Below, in pieces: positions 56,559 through 64,000 of a DNA stretch of 64,000 nt. Source of the DNA: an uncultured Pelagibacteraceae bacterium (GTDB taxonomy: Bacteria > Pseudomonadota > Alphaproteobacteria > Pelagibacterales > Pelagibacteraceae); contig CACFAF010000001.1 of assembly GCA_902564245.1 (NCBI GenBank), forward strand, positions 62,001 through 126,000, written 5' to 3'. The notes under the pieces are model-generated. The model was not told the origin of the DNA, searched no databases, and saw only the letters and a program-made list of their open reading frames with translations. Both the position numbers and the translations under genes were made by a program. How positions within the stretch are numbered: the first letter of the stretch is position 1; each line of letters starts with the position of its first letter.

Positions 56559-59500
56559 CTATAACTTTGTTGGTATAATTTTGTTTGGATCAATTTTATA
56601 CTTTTTAATTGCCTCTTTAGCATATTTAGATGCAATTAGTTGTTCTTTTGCAAGAACACTTAAACCATATGTAACAATATGTTCTTTATCTACCTCAAAA
56701 AATCTTCTTAAACTCTCTCTTGTATCGCTTCTTCCATATCCATCAGTTCCTAAAGAATAAAAACTCTTCTTTAAAAAAGGTCTTATTTGTTCAGCATGTG
56801 AACGCATATAATCAGAAGCAGAAAGTATAGGGCCTTCAGTTTTACCTAAACATTTTTCAACATATGAAATTTTTTGGTCTTTATCAGGGTTTAAAAGATT
56901 AAATCTTTCAGTTTCTATACCATCTCGACCTAATTCATTAAAACTTGTTACACTCCAAACCTCACTATCAATTTGATATTCATTTTGAAGAATTTCAGCT
57001 CCAGCAATCATCTCTCTTAATATTGTTCCTGAACCTAAAAGTTGAATTTTTGTTTTTTTAAAATTGTTAAATTCTTTTATTTTGTACATACCTTTTAGTA
57101 TTCCTTCTTCACAATTTTTATCTTTTGGTATTGCAGGATGCGGATAATTTTCATTCATCGTAGTGATATAATAAAAAATATTTTCTTTTTTTTCATGCAT
57201 TCTTCTTAACCCTTCTCTAAAAATGACTGCTAGCTCATAAGCAAATGTAGGATCATATGATATGCAATTTGGAATTGTTGATGCTAAGATATGACTATGT
57301 CCATCTTGGTGTTGTAAACCCTCTCCAGCTAAAGTTGTTCTACCTGCTGTAGCTCCTATTAAAAATCCTCTAGCTTGACTATCTCCAGCAGCCCAAGCAA
57401 AATCTCCAGTTCTCTGAAAACCGAACATGGAATAGAAAAGGTAAATAGGTATCATTTCTAAATCATGATTAGTATAAGACGTGCCAGCTGCAATCCATGA
57501 TGCCATAGATCCAGCTTCATTAATTCCTTCTTCTAATACCTGACCTTTTCTGTCTTCTCTATATGAACTTAATTGTTCAGAGTCTTCCGGCTCATATTTT
57601 TGTCCTTCATGAGCATAAATTCCTATTTTTTGAAAAAAACCTTCCATACCAAATGTCCTTGCTTCATCAGGAATTATTGGAACAAGTCTTGGTGCTACAT
57701 TTTTATCTCTTAATAAATTAGTTAATAACCTTACTAAAGCCATAGTAGTAGACATTTCCTTTTTACCCGTTGAAACTTTCATAAAATCAAAAATTTCTTT
57801 CGAAGGAGCCTTTATAGGTTTAGCGTATGTAGTTCTTTCAGGTATAAAACCACCTAATTTAATTCTTCTATCTTTTATATATTTAATTTCTGGAGAATCA
57901 TCACTTGGTTTAAAATATTCTATATTCTGTACCTGTTTATCAGTTAAAGGCACATCAAACCTATCTCTATAATATAATAAATCTTCTACTCCCATTTTCT
58001 TTTGCTGATGTGTGGTATTTACACTTTCACCAGTTTTGCCCATGCCATAGCCTTTAATAGTTTTTGCAATTATTACAGTTGGACTTCCAATATTTTTTGA
58101 AGCACTTTCATAAGCTGCATAAACTTTGTGTGGATCATGTCCTCCTCTATTTAATCTCCAAATATCTTTATCAGATAAAGTAGAAACTAATTCCTGAGTT
58201 TCAGGTGATTTACCAAAAAATTTTTCTCTAACATAAAGCCCATTTCTTGCTTTATAGGCTTGATATTCACCATCCACAGTTTCATTCATTATTTTAACTA
58301 AGTGACCGGTCTTATCTTTTGCAAGTAAAGGATCCCAATAAGATCCCCAGATAACTTTAATTACATTCCAACCAGCACCTCTAAAAATGCCCTCTAGCTC
58401 TTGAATTATTTTTCCATTTCCTCTAACTGGTCCATCTAACCTTTGCAGATTACAATTAACTATAAATACTAAGTTATCTAACTTCTCTCTTGCTGCTAAC
58501 CCAATAGCTCCTAAAGATTCTGGCTCATCCATTTCTCCATCTCCTAAAAATGCCCAAACTTTTCTTCCTTCATCTTTAATCAAACCTCTGTTGATTAAGT
58601 ACTTCATATATCTTGCTTGATATATTGCTAACATTGGGCCTATACCCATTGAGACTGTGGGAAATTGCCAAAATTTTGGCATTAACCAAGGATGAGGATA
58701 GGATGATAATCCACCAGGATTGACTTCTTGTCTAAAGTTATCAAGTTGTTTTTCATTTAACCGGCCTTCTAAAAAAGCTCTAGCATAAATGCCTGGAGCA
58801 CTATGACCTTGAAAATAAACTAAATCACCTCCAAATTTATTATTTTTTGCTCGCCAAAAATGATTCATGCCAACATCATAAAGTGTTGCGGCTGATGCAA
58901 AAGTACCAATATGCCCTCCAAGTTCTGGGAACTTTTTGTTCGCTCTTACAACCATTGCTGCTGCATTCCATCTTATCAAAGATCTAATCTTTCTCTCCAA
59001 ATTTTGATCTCCAGGAGATTTAACTTCATTTTCTGGGGATATGGTATTTATGTAGGGTGTATTTCTTGAAAGAACTAAATCTGATCCTTGCTTATAAGAA
59101 TGTTCTATTAATTGTTTAATTAAATATTGAGCTCTTTGACTACCATCATTTTCTAGTACTGATGATAAAGATTCAAGCCACTCTTGAGTTTCTATTGGAT
59201 CAATATCATTTTTATTATTAACTTTAATTTGTGTTTCTTTTATCTTTATAGGTCTTTCTTTGATTTCATCTACTTTAACTTTTACTTCATCTTTTATAGA
59301 TGTTTCTGCTTCAGCAATTATATTTTCTGTATCTTTTGGAATTTTTTCATCTTTAGGAATTTTTTCGTCTTTTGAAGTTTCTTTTAATGAAGAAACATTT
59401 AATATTAAATCATCTTTTGAAACTTTATCACCTATCTTAACATTGATAGATTCAATTTTTCCTTCTAAAGTTGAAGGAACTTCAACGCTAGACTTATCAC

Positions 59501-59618
59501 TCTCTATAGTAATAACTGGATCATTAAGTTTAATATTGTCTCCAGCTTTTACTAATATTTCAATAACTTCTACACCCTCAAAGTCACCAATATCTGGAAC
59601 AAGTAATTTTTGATTCAT
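56559..59618 (-). CDS. aceE: Pyruvate dehydrogenase E1 with N-terminal lipoyl domain
   Basis: A 1019-residue homodimeric-type E1, about 130 residues longer than usual. Residues 1-77 are a lipoyl domain, with VPDIGDFEGVEVIEILVKAG and IESDKSSVEVPS carrying the expected lipoylated Lys42. A charged, repetitive Lys/Glu/Asp linker (about 78-135) follows, then a complete E1: FQGHSAPGIYARAFLEGRL, the thiamine-diphosphate GDGEMDEPESLG motif, and the transketolase-like PIYLFYSMFGFQRTGDFAWA. The chain oxidatively decarboxylates pyruvate, and the fused domain can be charged in cis. This domain usually belongs to E2. Confidence 0.95.
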   Translation of the reverse strand: MNQKLLVPDIGDFEGVEVIEILVKAGDNIKLNDPVITIESDKSSVEVPSTLEGKIESINVKIGDKVSKDDLILNVSSLKETSKDEKIPKDEKIPKDTENIIAEAETSIKDEVKVKVDEIKERPIKIKETQIKVNNKNDIDPIETQEWLESLSSVLENDGSQRAQYLIKQLIEHSYKQGSDLVLSRNTPYINTISPENEVKSPGDQNLERKIRSLIRWNAAAMVVRANKKFPELGGHIGTFASAATLYDVGMNHFWRAKNNKFGGDLVYFQGHSAPGIYARAFLEGRLNEKQLDNFRQEVNPGGLSSYPHPWLMPKFWQFPTVSMGIGPMLAIYQARYMKYLINRGLIKDEGRKVWAFLGDGEMDEPESLGAIGLAAREKLDNLVFIVNCNLQRLDGPVRGNGKIIQELEGIFRGAGWNVIKVIWGSYWDPLLAKDKTGHLVKIMNETVDGEYQAYKARNGLYVREKFFGKSPETQELVSTLSDKDIWRLNRGGHDPHKVYAAYESASKNIGSPTVIIAKTIKGYGMGKTGESVNTTHQQKKMGVEDLLYYRDRFDVPLTDKQVQNIEYFKPSDDSPEIKYIKDRRIKLGGFIPERTTYAKPIKAPSKEIFDFMKVSTGKKEMSTTMALVRLLTNLLRDKNVAPRLVPIIPDEARTFGMEGFFQKIGIYAHEGQKYEPEDSEQLSSYREDRKGQVLEEGINEAGSMASWIAAGTSYTNHDLEMIPIYLFYSMFGFQRTGDFAWAAGDSQARGFLIGATAGRTTLAGEGLQHQDGHSHILASTIPNCISYDPTFAYELAVIFREGLRRMHEKKENIFYYITTMNENYPHPAIPKDKNCEEGILKGMYKIKEFNNFKKTKIQLLGSGTILREMIAGAEILQNEYQIDSEVWSVTSFNELGRDGIETERFNLLNPDKDQKISYVEKCLGKTEGPILSASDYMRSHAEQIRPFLKKSFYSLGTDGYGRSDTRESLRRFFEVDKEHIVTYGLSVLAKEQLIASKYAKEAIKKYKIDPNKIIPTKL

Positions 59619-59830
59619 TGTTATTTATCGATTTTTACACTTAAAATAAGCATATTTGATATATTTCTAACACATTTGAAGCCATTTTTGGACAAGCTTA
59701 TATGTCACTTTCTAAAAATGTTGAAAAATATATTTAAAAAAATAACAAATTTCAAAAATAAAGAAGATTTAGATGCAAGATTTTGGATACAAAAAATTTT
59801 GTTGTGTAAAAACTATAAAAATAATTCTTT

Positions 59831-61018
59831 TTAAATCCTTTCAATACACATAGCTATACCCATTCCACCTCCAATGCATAATGAGGCACAACCTTTGCTT
59901 TTATTTTGTCTAATCATTTCGTGAATTAAAGTTACTAAAATTCTTGTGCCTGAAGCACCAATTGGGTGTCCAATAGCTATCGCTCCCCCATTTACATTTA
60001 CTTTTTTTTCAGGAATTTTTAAATCTTTGATAACTGCAATACTCTGTGCGGCAAATGCCTCATTAATTTCAAACAAGTCTACTTCATCCAATTTCCAAGT
60101 TGCATTTTTTAAGGCCATATTAACTGCTGGGATTGGACCAAGACCCATAAGAGATGGCTCTACTCCACAAGTAGCCCAAGATACTATTCTGACTAAAGGC
60201 CTTATTGATCTATTTTTTGCTTCGTCAAGTTTCATTAATACTACTGCTGCAGCACCATCATTTATTCCAGAAGAATTTCCAGCTGTTACTGTCCCATCAT
60301 CTTTAAATACAGTATTTAATTTTTTCAAACTTTCTAAGGTAATTTCGTTTCTAGGATGTTCATCTTTTTCAAAAATAAATTTTTTACCATTATCATTAAT
60401 TTGTAATTTAATTAATTCGTTTTCAAATTTATTTTTAGATATAGCAATTTGAGTTTTTTCTTGAGAATTTAAAGAAAATAAATCTTGTTCATTTCTCGAA
60501 ATTTTATATTTTTCAGCAATATTTTCTGCGGTTATACCCATGTGATAGTCATTAAATGAATCAATTAATCCATCATATATCATCGTATCAACTAATTTAT
60601 CTTCAGATATTTTTTTATCTTCTCTATAAAAAATTGCATGTGGTGCTCTAGACATATTTTCTTGACCACCAGCAATTATGATTTTATTTTCATTTAATAA
60701 TAAAGATTGAAAGGCTGAAGCGACAGATCGCAATCCAGAACCACAAACTTGATTAACAACATGTGCAGGTTTAGAAACTGGAATTCCAGCACGCACTGCA
60801 GCTTGCCTAGCAGGATTTTGGCCAGTAGCAGAAGTCAGAACTTGTCCCATAATTACCTCATCGATATCTTCTAACTTTAATTGAGATTTATGAACAACTT
60901 CTTTAATAACCACAGTTCCTAATTTATCAGCACTCAAACCTTTTAAAGATCCTTTGTAAGTGCCTATAGGAGTTCTTAATGCTGCTGTTATAACTATATC
61001 ACTCAATTTATTTATCAT
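59831..61018 (-). CDS. Acetyl-CoA acetyltransferase (thiolase)
   Basis: A 395-residue thiolase. The acylated Cys92 is in VNQVCGSGLRSVASAFQS, with the later NEAFAAQSIAVIK, the His of GGAIAIGHPIGASGTRIL and the second Cys of GCASLCIGGGMGIA. Domain order and length are normal for biosynthetic or degradative acetoacetyl-CoA thiolases, and direction cannot be decided by sequence. No 3-hydroxyacyl-CoA dehydrogenase, reductase or polyhydroxybutyrate gene lies next to it. The gap to aceE is 212 bp. Confidence 0.95.
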   Translation of the reverse strand: MINKLSDIVITAALRTPIGTYKGSLKGLSADKLGTVVIKEVVHKSQLKLEDIDEVIMGQVLTSATGQNPARQAAVRAGIPVSKPAHVVNQVCGSGLRSVASAFQSLLLNENKIIIAGGQENMSRAPHAIFYREDKKISEDKLVDTMIYDGLIDSFNDYHMGITAENIAEKYKISRNEQDLFSLNSQEKTQIAISKNKFENELIKLQINDNGKKFIFEKDEHPRNEITLESLKKLNTVFKDDGTVTAGNSSGINDGAAAVVLMKLDEAKNRSIRPLVRIVSWATCGVEPSLMGLGPIPAVNMALKNATWKLDEVDLFEINEAFAAQSIAVIKDLKIPEKKVNVNGGAIAIGHPIGASGTRILVTLIHEMIRQNKSKGCASLCIGGGMGIAMCIERI

Positions 61019-61068
61019 TATTTTGATAACATAATATTTTATAAGTTAAATTACATTAAAAACTTTGC

Positions 61069-61074
61069 TATATT
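61069..61074 (+). promoter_or_regulatory. Candidate -10 box for tRNA-Arg
   Basis: TATATT lies 31 bp upstream of the tRNA 5' end, preceded by TG two bases upstream in GCTATATT-like context. The -35 region (TTAAAT at 61046-61051) is poor. Weakly supported. Confidence 0.3.
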
Positions 61075-61105
61075 AAAAAAGTTTAATTTTTATTAATAAA
61101 ATTTT

Positions 61106-61182
61106 GCGCCTGTAGCTCAATTGGATAGAGCGCTTGGCTACGGACCAGGAGGTTCTGGGTTCAACTCCTAGCAGGCGCGCCA
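61106..61182 (+). tRNA. tRNA-Arg (anticodon ACG)
   Basis: A 77-base gene with perfect acceptor stem GCGCCTG/CAGGCGC, discriminator G and encoded CCA. The anticodon stem CTTGG/CCAGG closes CTACGGA with anticodon ACG (arginine; inosine at position 34 expected for CGN reading). The T arm is CTGGG/TCAACTC-like with TTCAACT loop. The gene is complete, plus strand, between the thiolase and a 33-aa micro-ORF. Confidence 0.95.
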
Positions 61183-61195
61183 AAAATGGATATAT

Positions 61196-61297
61196 ATGAT
61201 ATTTAATTTGTTGAAAAAACTATCATTACAAAAATCGGTTATTTATTTTTTTATTTTAATTTTTATTATTTTATTAATTCTAACTTTTATATTATAA
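61196..61297 (+). CDS. Possible 33-aa single-span membrane peptide
   Basis: An ATG-initiated 33-codon frame fills the space between tRNA-Arg and the thioesterase, ending 6 bp before its ATG. It begins MIFNLLKKLSLQKS and continues with an Ile/Leu/Phe-rich helix to the stop. A basic N-terminus followed by one long helix is what a small membrane peptide looks like, but AT-rich DNA also yields such frames by chance. I see no strong ribosome site. Function unknown. Confidence 0.35.
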   Translation: MIFNLLKKLSLQKSVIYFFILIFIILLILTFIL

Positions 61298-61303
61298 AAA
61301 AAA

Positions 61304-61729
61304 ATGTCTAATAATTTCGAACAAATAAGTCTTAAAACAGGATTTATGAAACACAATGGAGGTGTTTTATTTAGAAATATCTCTGAGACAGAATATGAAT
61401 TTAAATCAATAATAAATGAAAATCACTTAAATGCAGCAGGAATTACCCATGGTGGATATTTATCTGCTTTAATAGATGCTGGCGCTGGAACAGCAGCTCA
61501 TAGAGCTGCAGACAATTCACCGTGCGTAACCATTTCGTTAGATTTAAAATTTATAGGAGTATCAAAACTAGGAGATGAAATAATTGGCTATACAAAAATC
61601 TTAAAAAAAACAAAAACTTTAGTTTTTTTATTTTGTGAACTTAAATGTAATAAAAAAATTATTACTTCTGCTTCTGGAGTTTGGAAAATTTTAAAAGTTA
61701 ATCCTTCAAATCTTGGTCCGGGAGGCTAA
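61304..61729 (+). CDS. PaaI-family hotdog thioesterase
   Basis: A 141-residue hotdog-fold protein. NAAGITHGGYLSALIDAGAG contains the HGG loop and the catalytic Asp position of the PaaI/YbgC-like acyl-CoA thioesterases, and TISLDLKFIGVSKLGDEIIG is the following strand pair. The single domain is complete. It probably hydrolyses an aromatic or medium-chain acyl-CoA; the substrate is unknown. It lies between tRNA-Arg and the convergent TRAP-transporter genes. Confidence 0.87.
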   Translation: MSNNFEQISLKTGFMKHNGGVLFRNISETEYEFKSIINENHLNAAGITHGGYLSALIDAGAGTAAHRAADNSPCVTISLDLKFIGVSKLGDEIIGYTKILKKTKTLVFLFCELKCNKKIITSASGVWKILKVNPSNLGPGG

Positions 61730-61744
61730 TTATTTTTACTAAAC

Positions 61745-61846
61745 TTAGCTCAACAACCTAAATAAGGATGCTAAAATTCCATATCCAGAAATTTCAATTG
61801 CTAATACTAATATTATAAGAATTATTATTTTTTTGTTTATTTTCAT
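61745..61846 (-). CDS. Small 33-aa membrane protein coupled to the TRAP permease
   Basis: A 33-residue frame, ATG 61846 to TAA, beginning MKINKKIIILIILVLAIEIS and ending YGILASLFRLLS. Basic residues precede one hydrophobic helix. Its ATG overlaps the stop of the TRAP permease as ATGA, which is the coupling seen for other operon genes here, so translation by terminating ribosomes is likely. The non-repetitive tail with Gly, Tyr, Ser and Arg looks more protein-like than random AT-rich sequence. A role as accessory subunit of the transporter is inference. Confidence 0.5.
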   Translation of the reverse strand: MKINKKIIILIILVLAIEISGYGILASLFRLLS

Positions 61847-64000
61847 TGTTTAATTTTTCTCCTGTAATTTAAATACCCAAATATAATCAGTAATATAATT
61901 GCTAATGGATAAATAATGCTTTTATCTGGTCTACCTAAATTTTCTATTTTAATTTCGCTTATATAATCACCAGTTTCAAAACCACTTTTTTTTGCTTTTC
62001 CATTCCATTTTAAAGTATCAACAACTATTCTATTATCTTCTTTGGCTAAATTAATTCCATATTCCTCTAAAGAATATTCATTTTCAAATGAATTTTTTTT
62101 AATTAAAAATAATTTATATCTTTCACCATACTCACTTATTCTGGTAACTTTAAATCGAACTTCTTTATTCGGTTCAAATTTGACACTATTTATTTTATCT
62201 AAATTTTTATATTCATATTTTGGATAAAATTTATTTAGAATAAATTCTGGTGATAACAAAGAAATAGAAATTATTAAAAAAACTATTATTTCGTACCACC
62301 TTAATTTATTAAAAAACCATCCTTGAGTAGCAGATGTAAAAACTAATATTCCTGCCAAAGATGTTACAATTACTTGTAATGCATGCCAAAAATTTTCAAT
62401 TCCAATCAATAATAATTCATGATTAAATAAAAATACAATTGGGAGAATACCAGTTCTCAAACTGTACCAGAAGGCTTGAAGACCTGTTTTAAGAGGGTCT
62501 CCTCCTGATATTGCTGCTGCAGCATATGAAGCGAGACCGACTGGTGGAGTAACATCAGCCATTAATCCAAAATAAAATACAAACAGGTGAACAGCTATAA
62601 GAGGAAAAATAAAACCAGATGCATTTCCAACATCTACTAAAACTGTTGCCATTAAAGAGGCAACTACAACATAATTTGCAGTTGTTGGTAAACCCATTCC
62701 AAGTAATAAACATAAAATTATTGTTAAAAATAATAAAATTACCACATTGTCTTTAGCAATTGACTCAATAACTATAATTAAGTTTGTGCTTAGGCCAGTT
62801 GAACCGACTGCACCTACTATTACTCCAGCAGTTGCAATTGCAATACCAACACCAACCATATTTAATGCACCTTTTTCAAAACCTATTATAGTTTCATTAA
62901 ACCAAGACTTTGCTGCATTTTTTAAATCAGATTGTTTAATTATCTTATTTAGTAAATTAACAAAAATTAACGAAACGGTTGCATAAAATATTGAGTATGA
63001 AGCTGTAAATCTTAAATAAACTAGCATATATATTAAAACAAAAATTGGAATTAAAAAATGTAAACCTGAAAAAAATGTTTTTTTCAAATTTGGAACCTCT
63101 GATTCATCCATTCCTTTCAAATTTAGTTTTAAAGCCTCGAGATGAGAAATATAAAATAAAGCTATGTAAGAAATAATTGCTGGCAAAAAAGCGTGTTTAA
63201 CAACTTCAAAATAAGTTACTCCTATAAAACTCGCCATAACAAAAGCTGCAGCTCCCATCACTGGAGGCATAATTTGACCATTTACTGAAGATGAAACTTC
63301 TATTGCTCCAGCCTTTTCCTTAGAGAAACCAGTTTTTTTCATAATTGGAATCGTAAAAGTTCCAGTTGTAACAGTATTAGCAATTGAAGATCCTGAAATT
63401 AAACCTGTCATACCTGAACCTAAAATTGCTGCTTTTGCAGGACCTCCAATCATTTTTCCAACCATAGCAAAAGCAAGATCTAAAAAATATTTTCCTCCTC
63501 CAGCTGTCTCTAAGAGTGCTCCAAACAAAACAAACAAAAAGATAAAATCAACTGAAACACCGATTGGGATTCCAAATATAGCCTCTTGATCAAACCATTG
63601 AAATCCTACTAGTCTATTTAATGAAAGTCCTCCATGAGAAATTATATCAGGAGCATATCTTCCAAAATATGAAAATAATAGAAAGCAAATTGCAATAACA
63701 ACTAGAGGTAAACCTATTGCTCTTCTTGTGGCTTCAAGTAAAATTAAAATTCCAATAATTCCAATAATTAATTCTAAAGGTAAATTAAAATTATTATTTA
63801 AATTAATGTTTAAAAGTACTCCACCTCTATCGACAAGCTGATCATAAAAAAAATATATATAAAAGCAACAACCAGCAGCAAGAATACTAACCAGGACATC
63901 TAAAAATGAAATTTTTTTTCCTCTTTTGATTGGAAAAATTAAAAAAGCTAAAATTAAAGCAAAACCTAAATGTATGGCTCTTGCTGGTAACCCTTTAAAC
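61843..64000 (-). CDS. TRAP transporter fused permease, 4TM-12TM type with C-terminal DUF3394-like domain (partial)
   Basis: The frame is open from its stop at 61843 to the window edge, about 719 codons, so the N-terminus lies beyond 64000; an apparent start at 63537 is only an internal TTG. The DctM-like large permease has GALLETAGGGKYFLDLAFAM, GSGMTGLISGSSIANTVTTG, GQIMPPVMGAAAFVMASFIG and MADVTPPVGLASYAAAAISG. A C-terminal periplasmic domain (PDZ-like WNGKAKKSGFETGDYI) and a final helix match the DUF3394 extension. Such fused permeases work with TAXI-type solute receptors, which must lie outside the window. Confidence 0.92.
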   Translation of the reverse strand, partial: FKGLPARAIHLGFALILAFLIFPIKRGKKISFLDVLVSILAAGCCFYIYFFYDQLVDRGGVLLNINLNNNFNLPLELIIGIIGILILLEATRRAIGLPLVVIAICFLLFSYFGRYAPDIISHGGLSLNRLVGFQWFDQEAIFGIPIGVSVDFIFLFVLFGALLETAGGGKYFLDLAFAMVGKMIGGPAKAAILGSGMTGLISGSSIANTVTTGTFTIPIMKKTGFSKEKAGAIEVSSSVNGQIMPPVMGAAAFVMASFIGVTYFEVVKHAFLPAIISYIALFYISHLEALKLNLKGMDESEVPNLKKTFFSGLHFLIPIFVLIYMLVYLRFTASYSIFYATVSLIFVNLLNKIIKQSDLKNAAKSWFNETIIGFEKGALNMVGVGIAIATAGVIVGAVGSTGLSTNLIIVIESIAKDNVVILLFLTIILCLLLGMGLPTTANYVVVASLMATVLVDVGNASGFIFPLIAVHLFVFYFGLMADVTPPVGLASYAAAAISGGDPLKTGLQAFWYSLRTGILPIVFLFNHELLLIGIENFWHALQVIVTSLAGILVFTSATQGWFFNKLRWYEIIVFLIISISLLSPEFILNKFYPKYEYKNLDKINSVKFEPNKEVRFKVTRISEYGERYKLFLIKKNSFENEYSLEEYGINLAKEDNRIVVDTLKWNGKAKKSGFETGDYISEIKIENLGRPDKSIIYPLAIILLIIFGYLNYRRKIKQ

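Noticed and set aside
56558-56635. Upstream extension of aceF
   Set aside because: It overlaps the end of aceE in another frame and has no lipoyl-like or linker-like sequence; the ATG at 56557 directly follows the aceE stop.
59610-59834. 74-codon plus-strand ORF (or its 38-codon 3' part from 59718) in the aceE-thiolase gap
   Set aside because: It is antisense to the aceE leader, overlaps both flanking genes' ends and is Lys/Asn/Phe-rich as expected by chance. The rest of this 212-bp gap shows only AT-rich sequence, presumably the aceE promoter.

Overview
This 64 kb window is very AT-rich, densely packed chromosome from a streamlined marine alphaproteobacterium, most likely the SAR11 clade (Candidatus Pelagibacter or a close relative). 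The evidence is the AT-biased codon use (Lys, Asn and Ile dominate the proteins), gene gaps of a few bases or 1-4 nt overlaps, several convergent genes that overlap at their 3' ends, and alphaproteobacterial gene orders: murA-DUF2948-hisD-infA, rpmH-rnpA-yidD-yidC-argB-5'-nucleotidase-dapD-dapE, def-fmt-truA, aroK-aroB-bolA, and J-domain protein-cobS-cobT. The taxon is inferred from protein character and synteny; no rRNA gene is present. I see no insertion sequence, phage gene, integrase or CRISPR array, and no non-coding gap longer than about 215 bp.

Layout. 1-4.0 kb is a minus-strand operon: small basic protein, 34-aa micro-ORF, dcd, murA, DUF2948 protein, hisD, and infA (cut by the window edge). 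Then come tRNA-Thr(GGT) and a TVP38/DedA-like membrane protein. 4.95-12.4 kb is a long plus-strand run for ribosomal protein L34, RNase P protein, YidD/YidC membrane insertion, arginine and lysine biosynthesis, and an HDAC-like deacetylase followed by a SET-domain methyltransferase. 12.35-16.5 kb (minus) holds truA, fmt, def and two unrecognised envelope genes. 16.5-21.7 kb holds shikimate genes, bolA and the J-protein/cobS/cobT trio. 21.7-25.1 kb holds a RegB-type sensor kinase and gyrB.

25.2-36.6 kb is an accessory glycan island between gyrB and lepA. It holds nucleotide-sugar epimerases and reductases, an RfbC-like epimerase, an FdtA-like ketoisomerase, a DegT aminotransferase, a C-methyltransferase-like protein, glycosyltransferases of four types (GT2, GT17, GT61, DUF4422), a 2OG-Fe(II) oxygenase-like protein, an SDR and tRNA-Ser(GGA). 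36.7-45.1 kb is the translation cluster thrS-infC-rpmI-rplT-pheS-pheT-lepA (minus), with a GT4 glycosyltransferase directly upstream. 47.9-53.8 kb is glutamate synthase (gltD-gltB). 54-61 kb has uppP, a DMT exporter, pyruvate dehydrogenase E1/E2 and a thiolase. The end has tRNA-Arg(ACG), a PaaI-like thioesterase and a fused TRAP transporter permease that runs off the edge.

The main observations are a pyruvate dehydrogenase in which the only lipoyl domain encoded at this locus is fused to the N-terminus of E1 while E2 has none; three micro-ORFs of 33-34 codons, two of them translationally coupled to larger genes; an HDAC/SET gene pair; cobS-cobT without cobN in view; and a 13-nt promoter-like motif at the same distance from two divergently flanked glycan genes.
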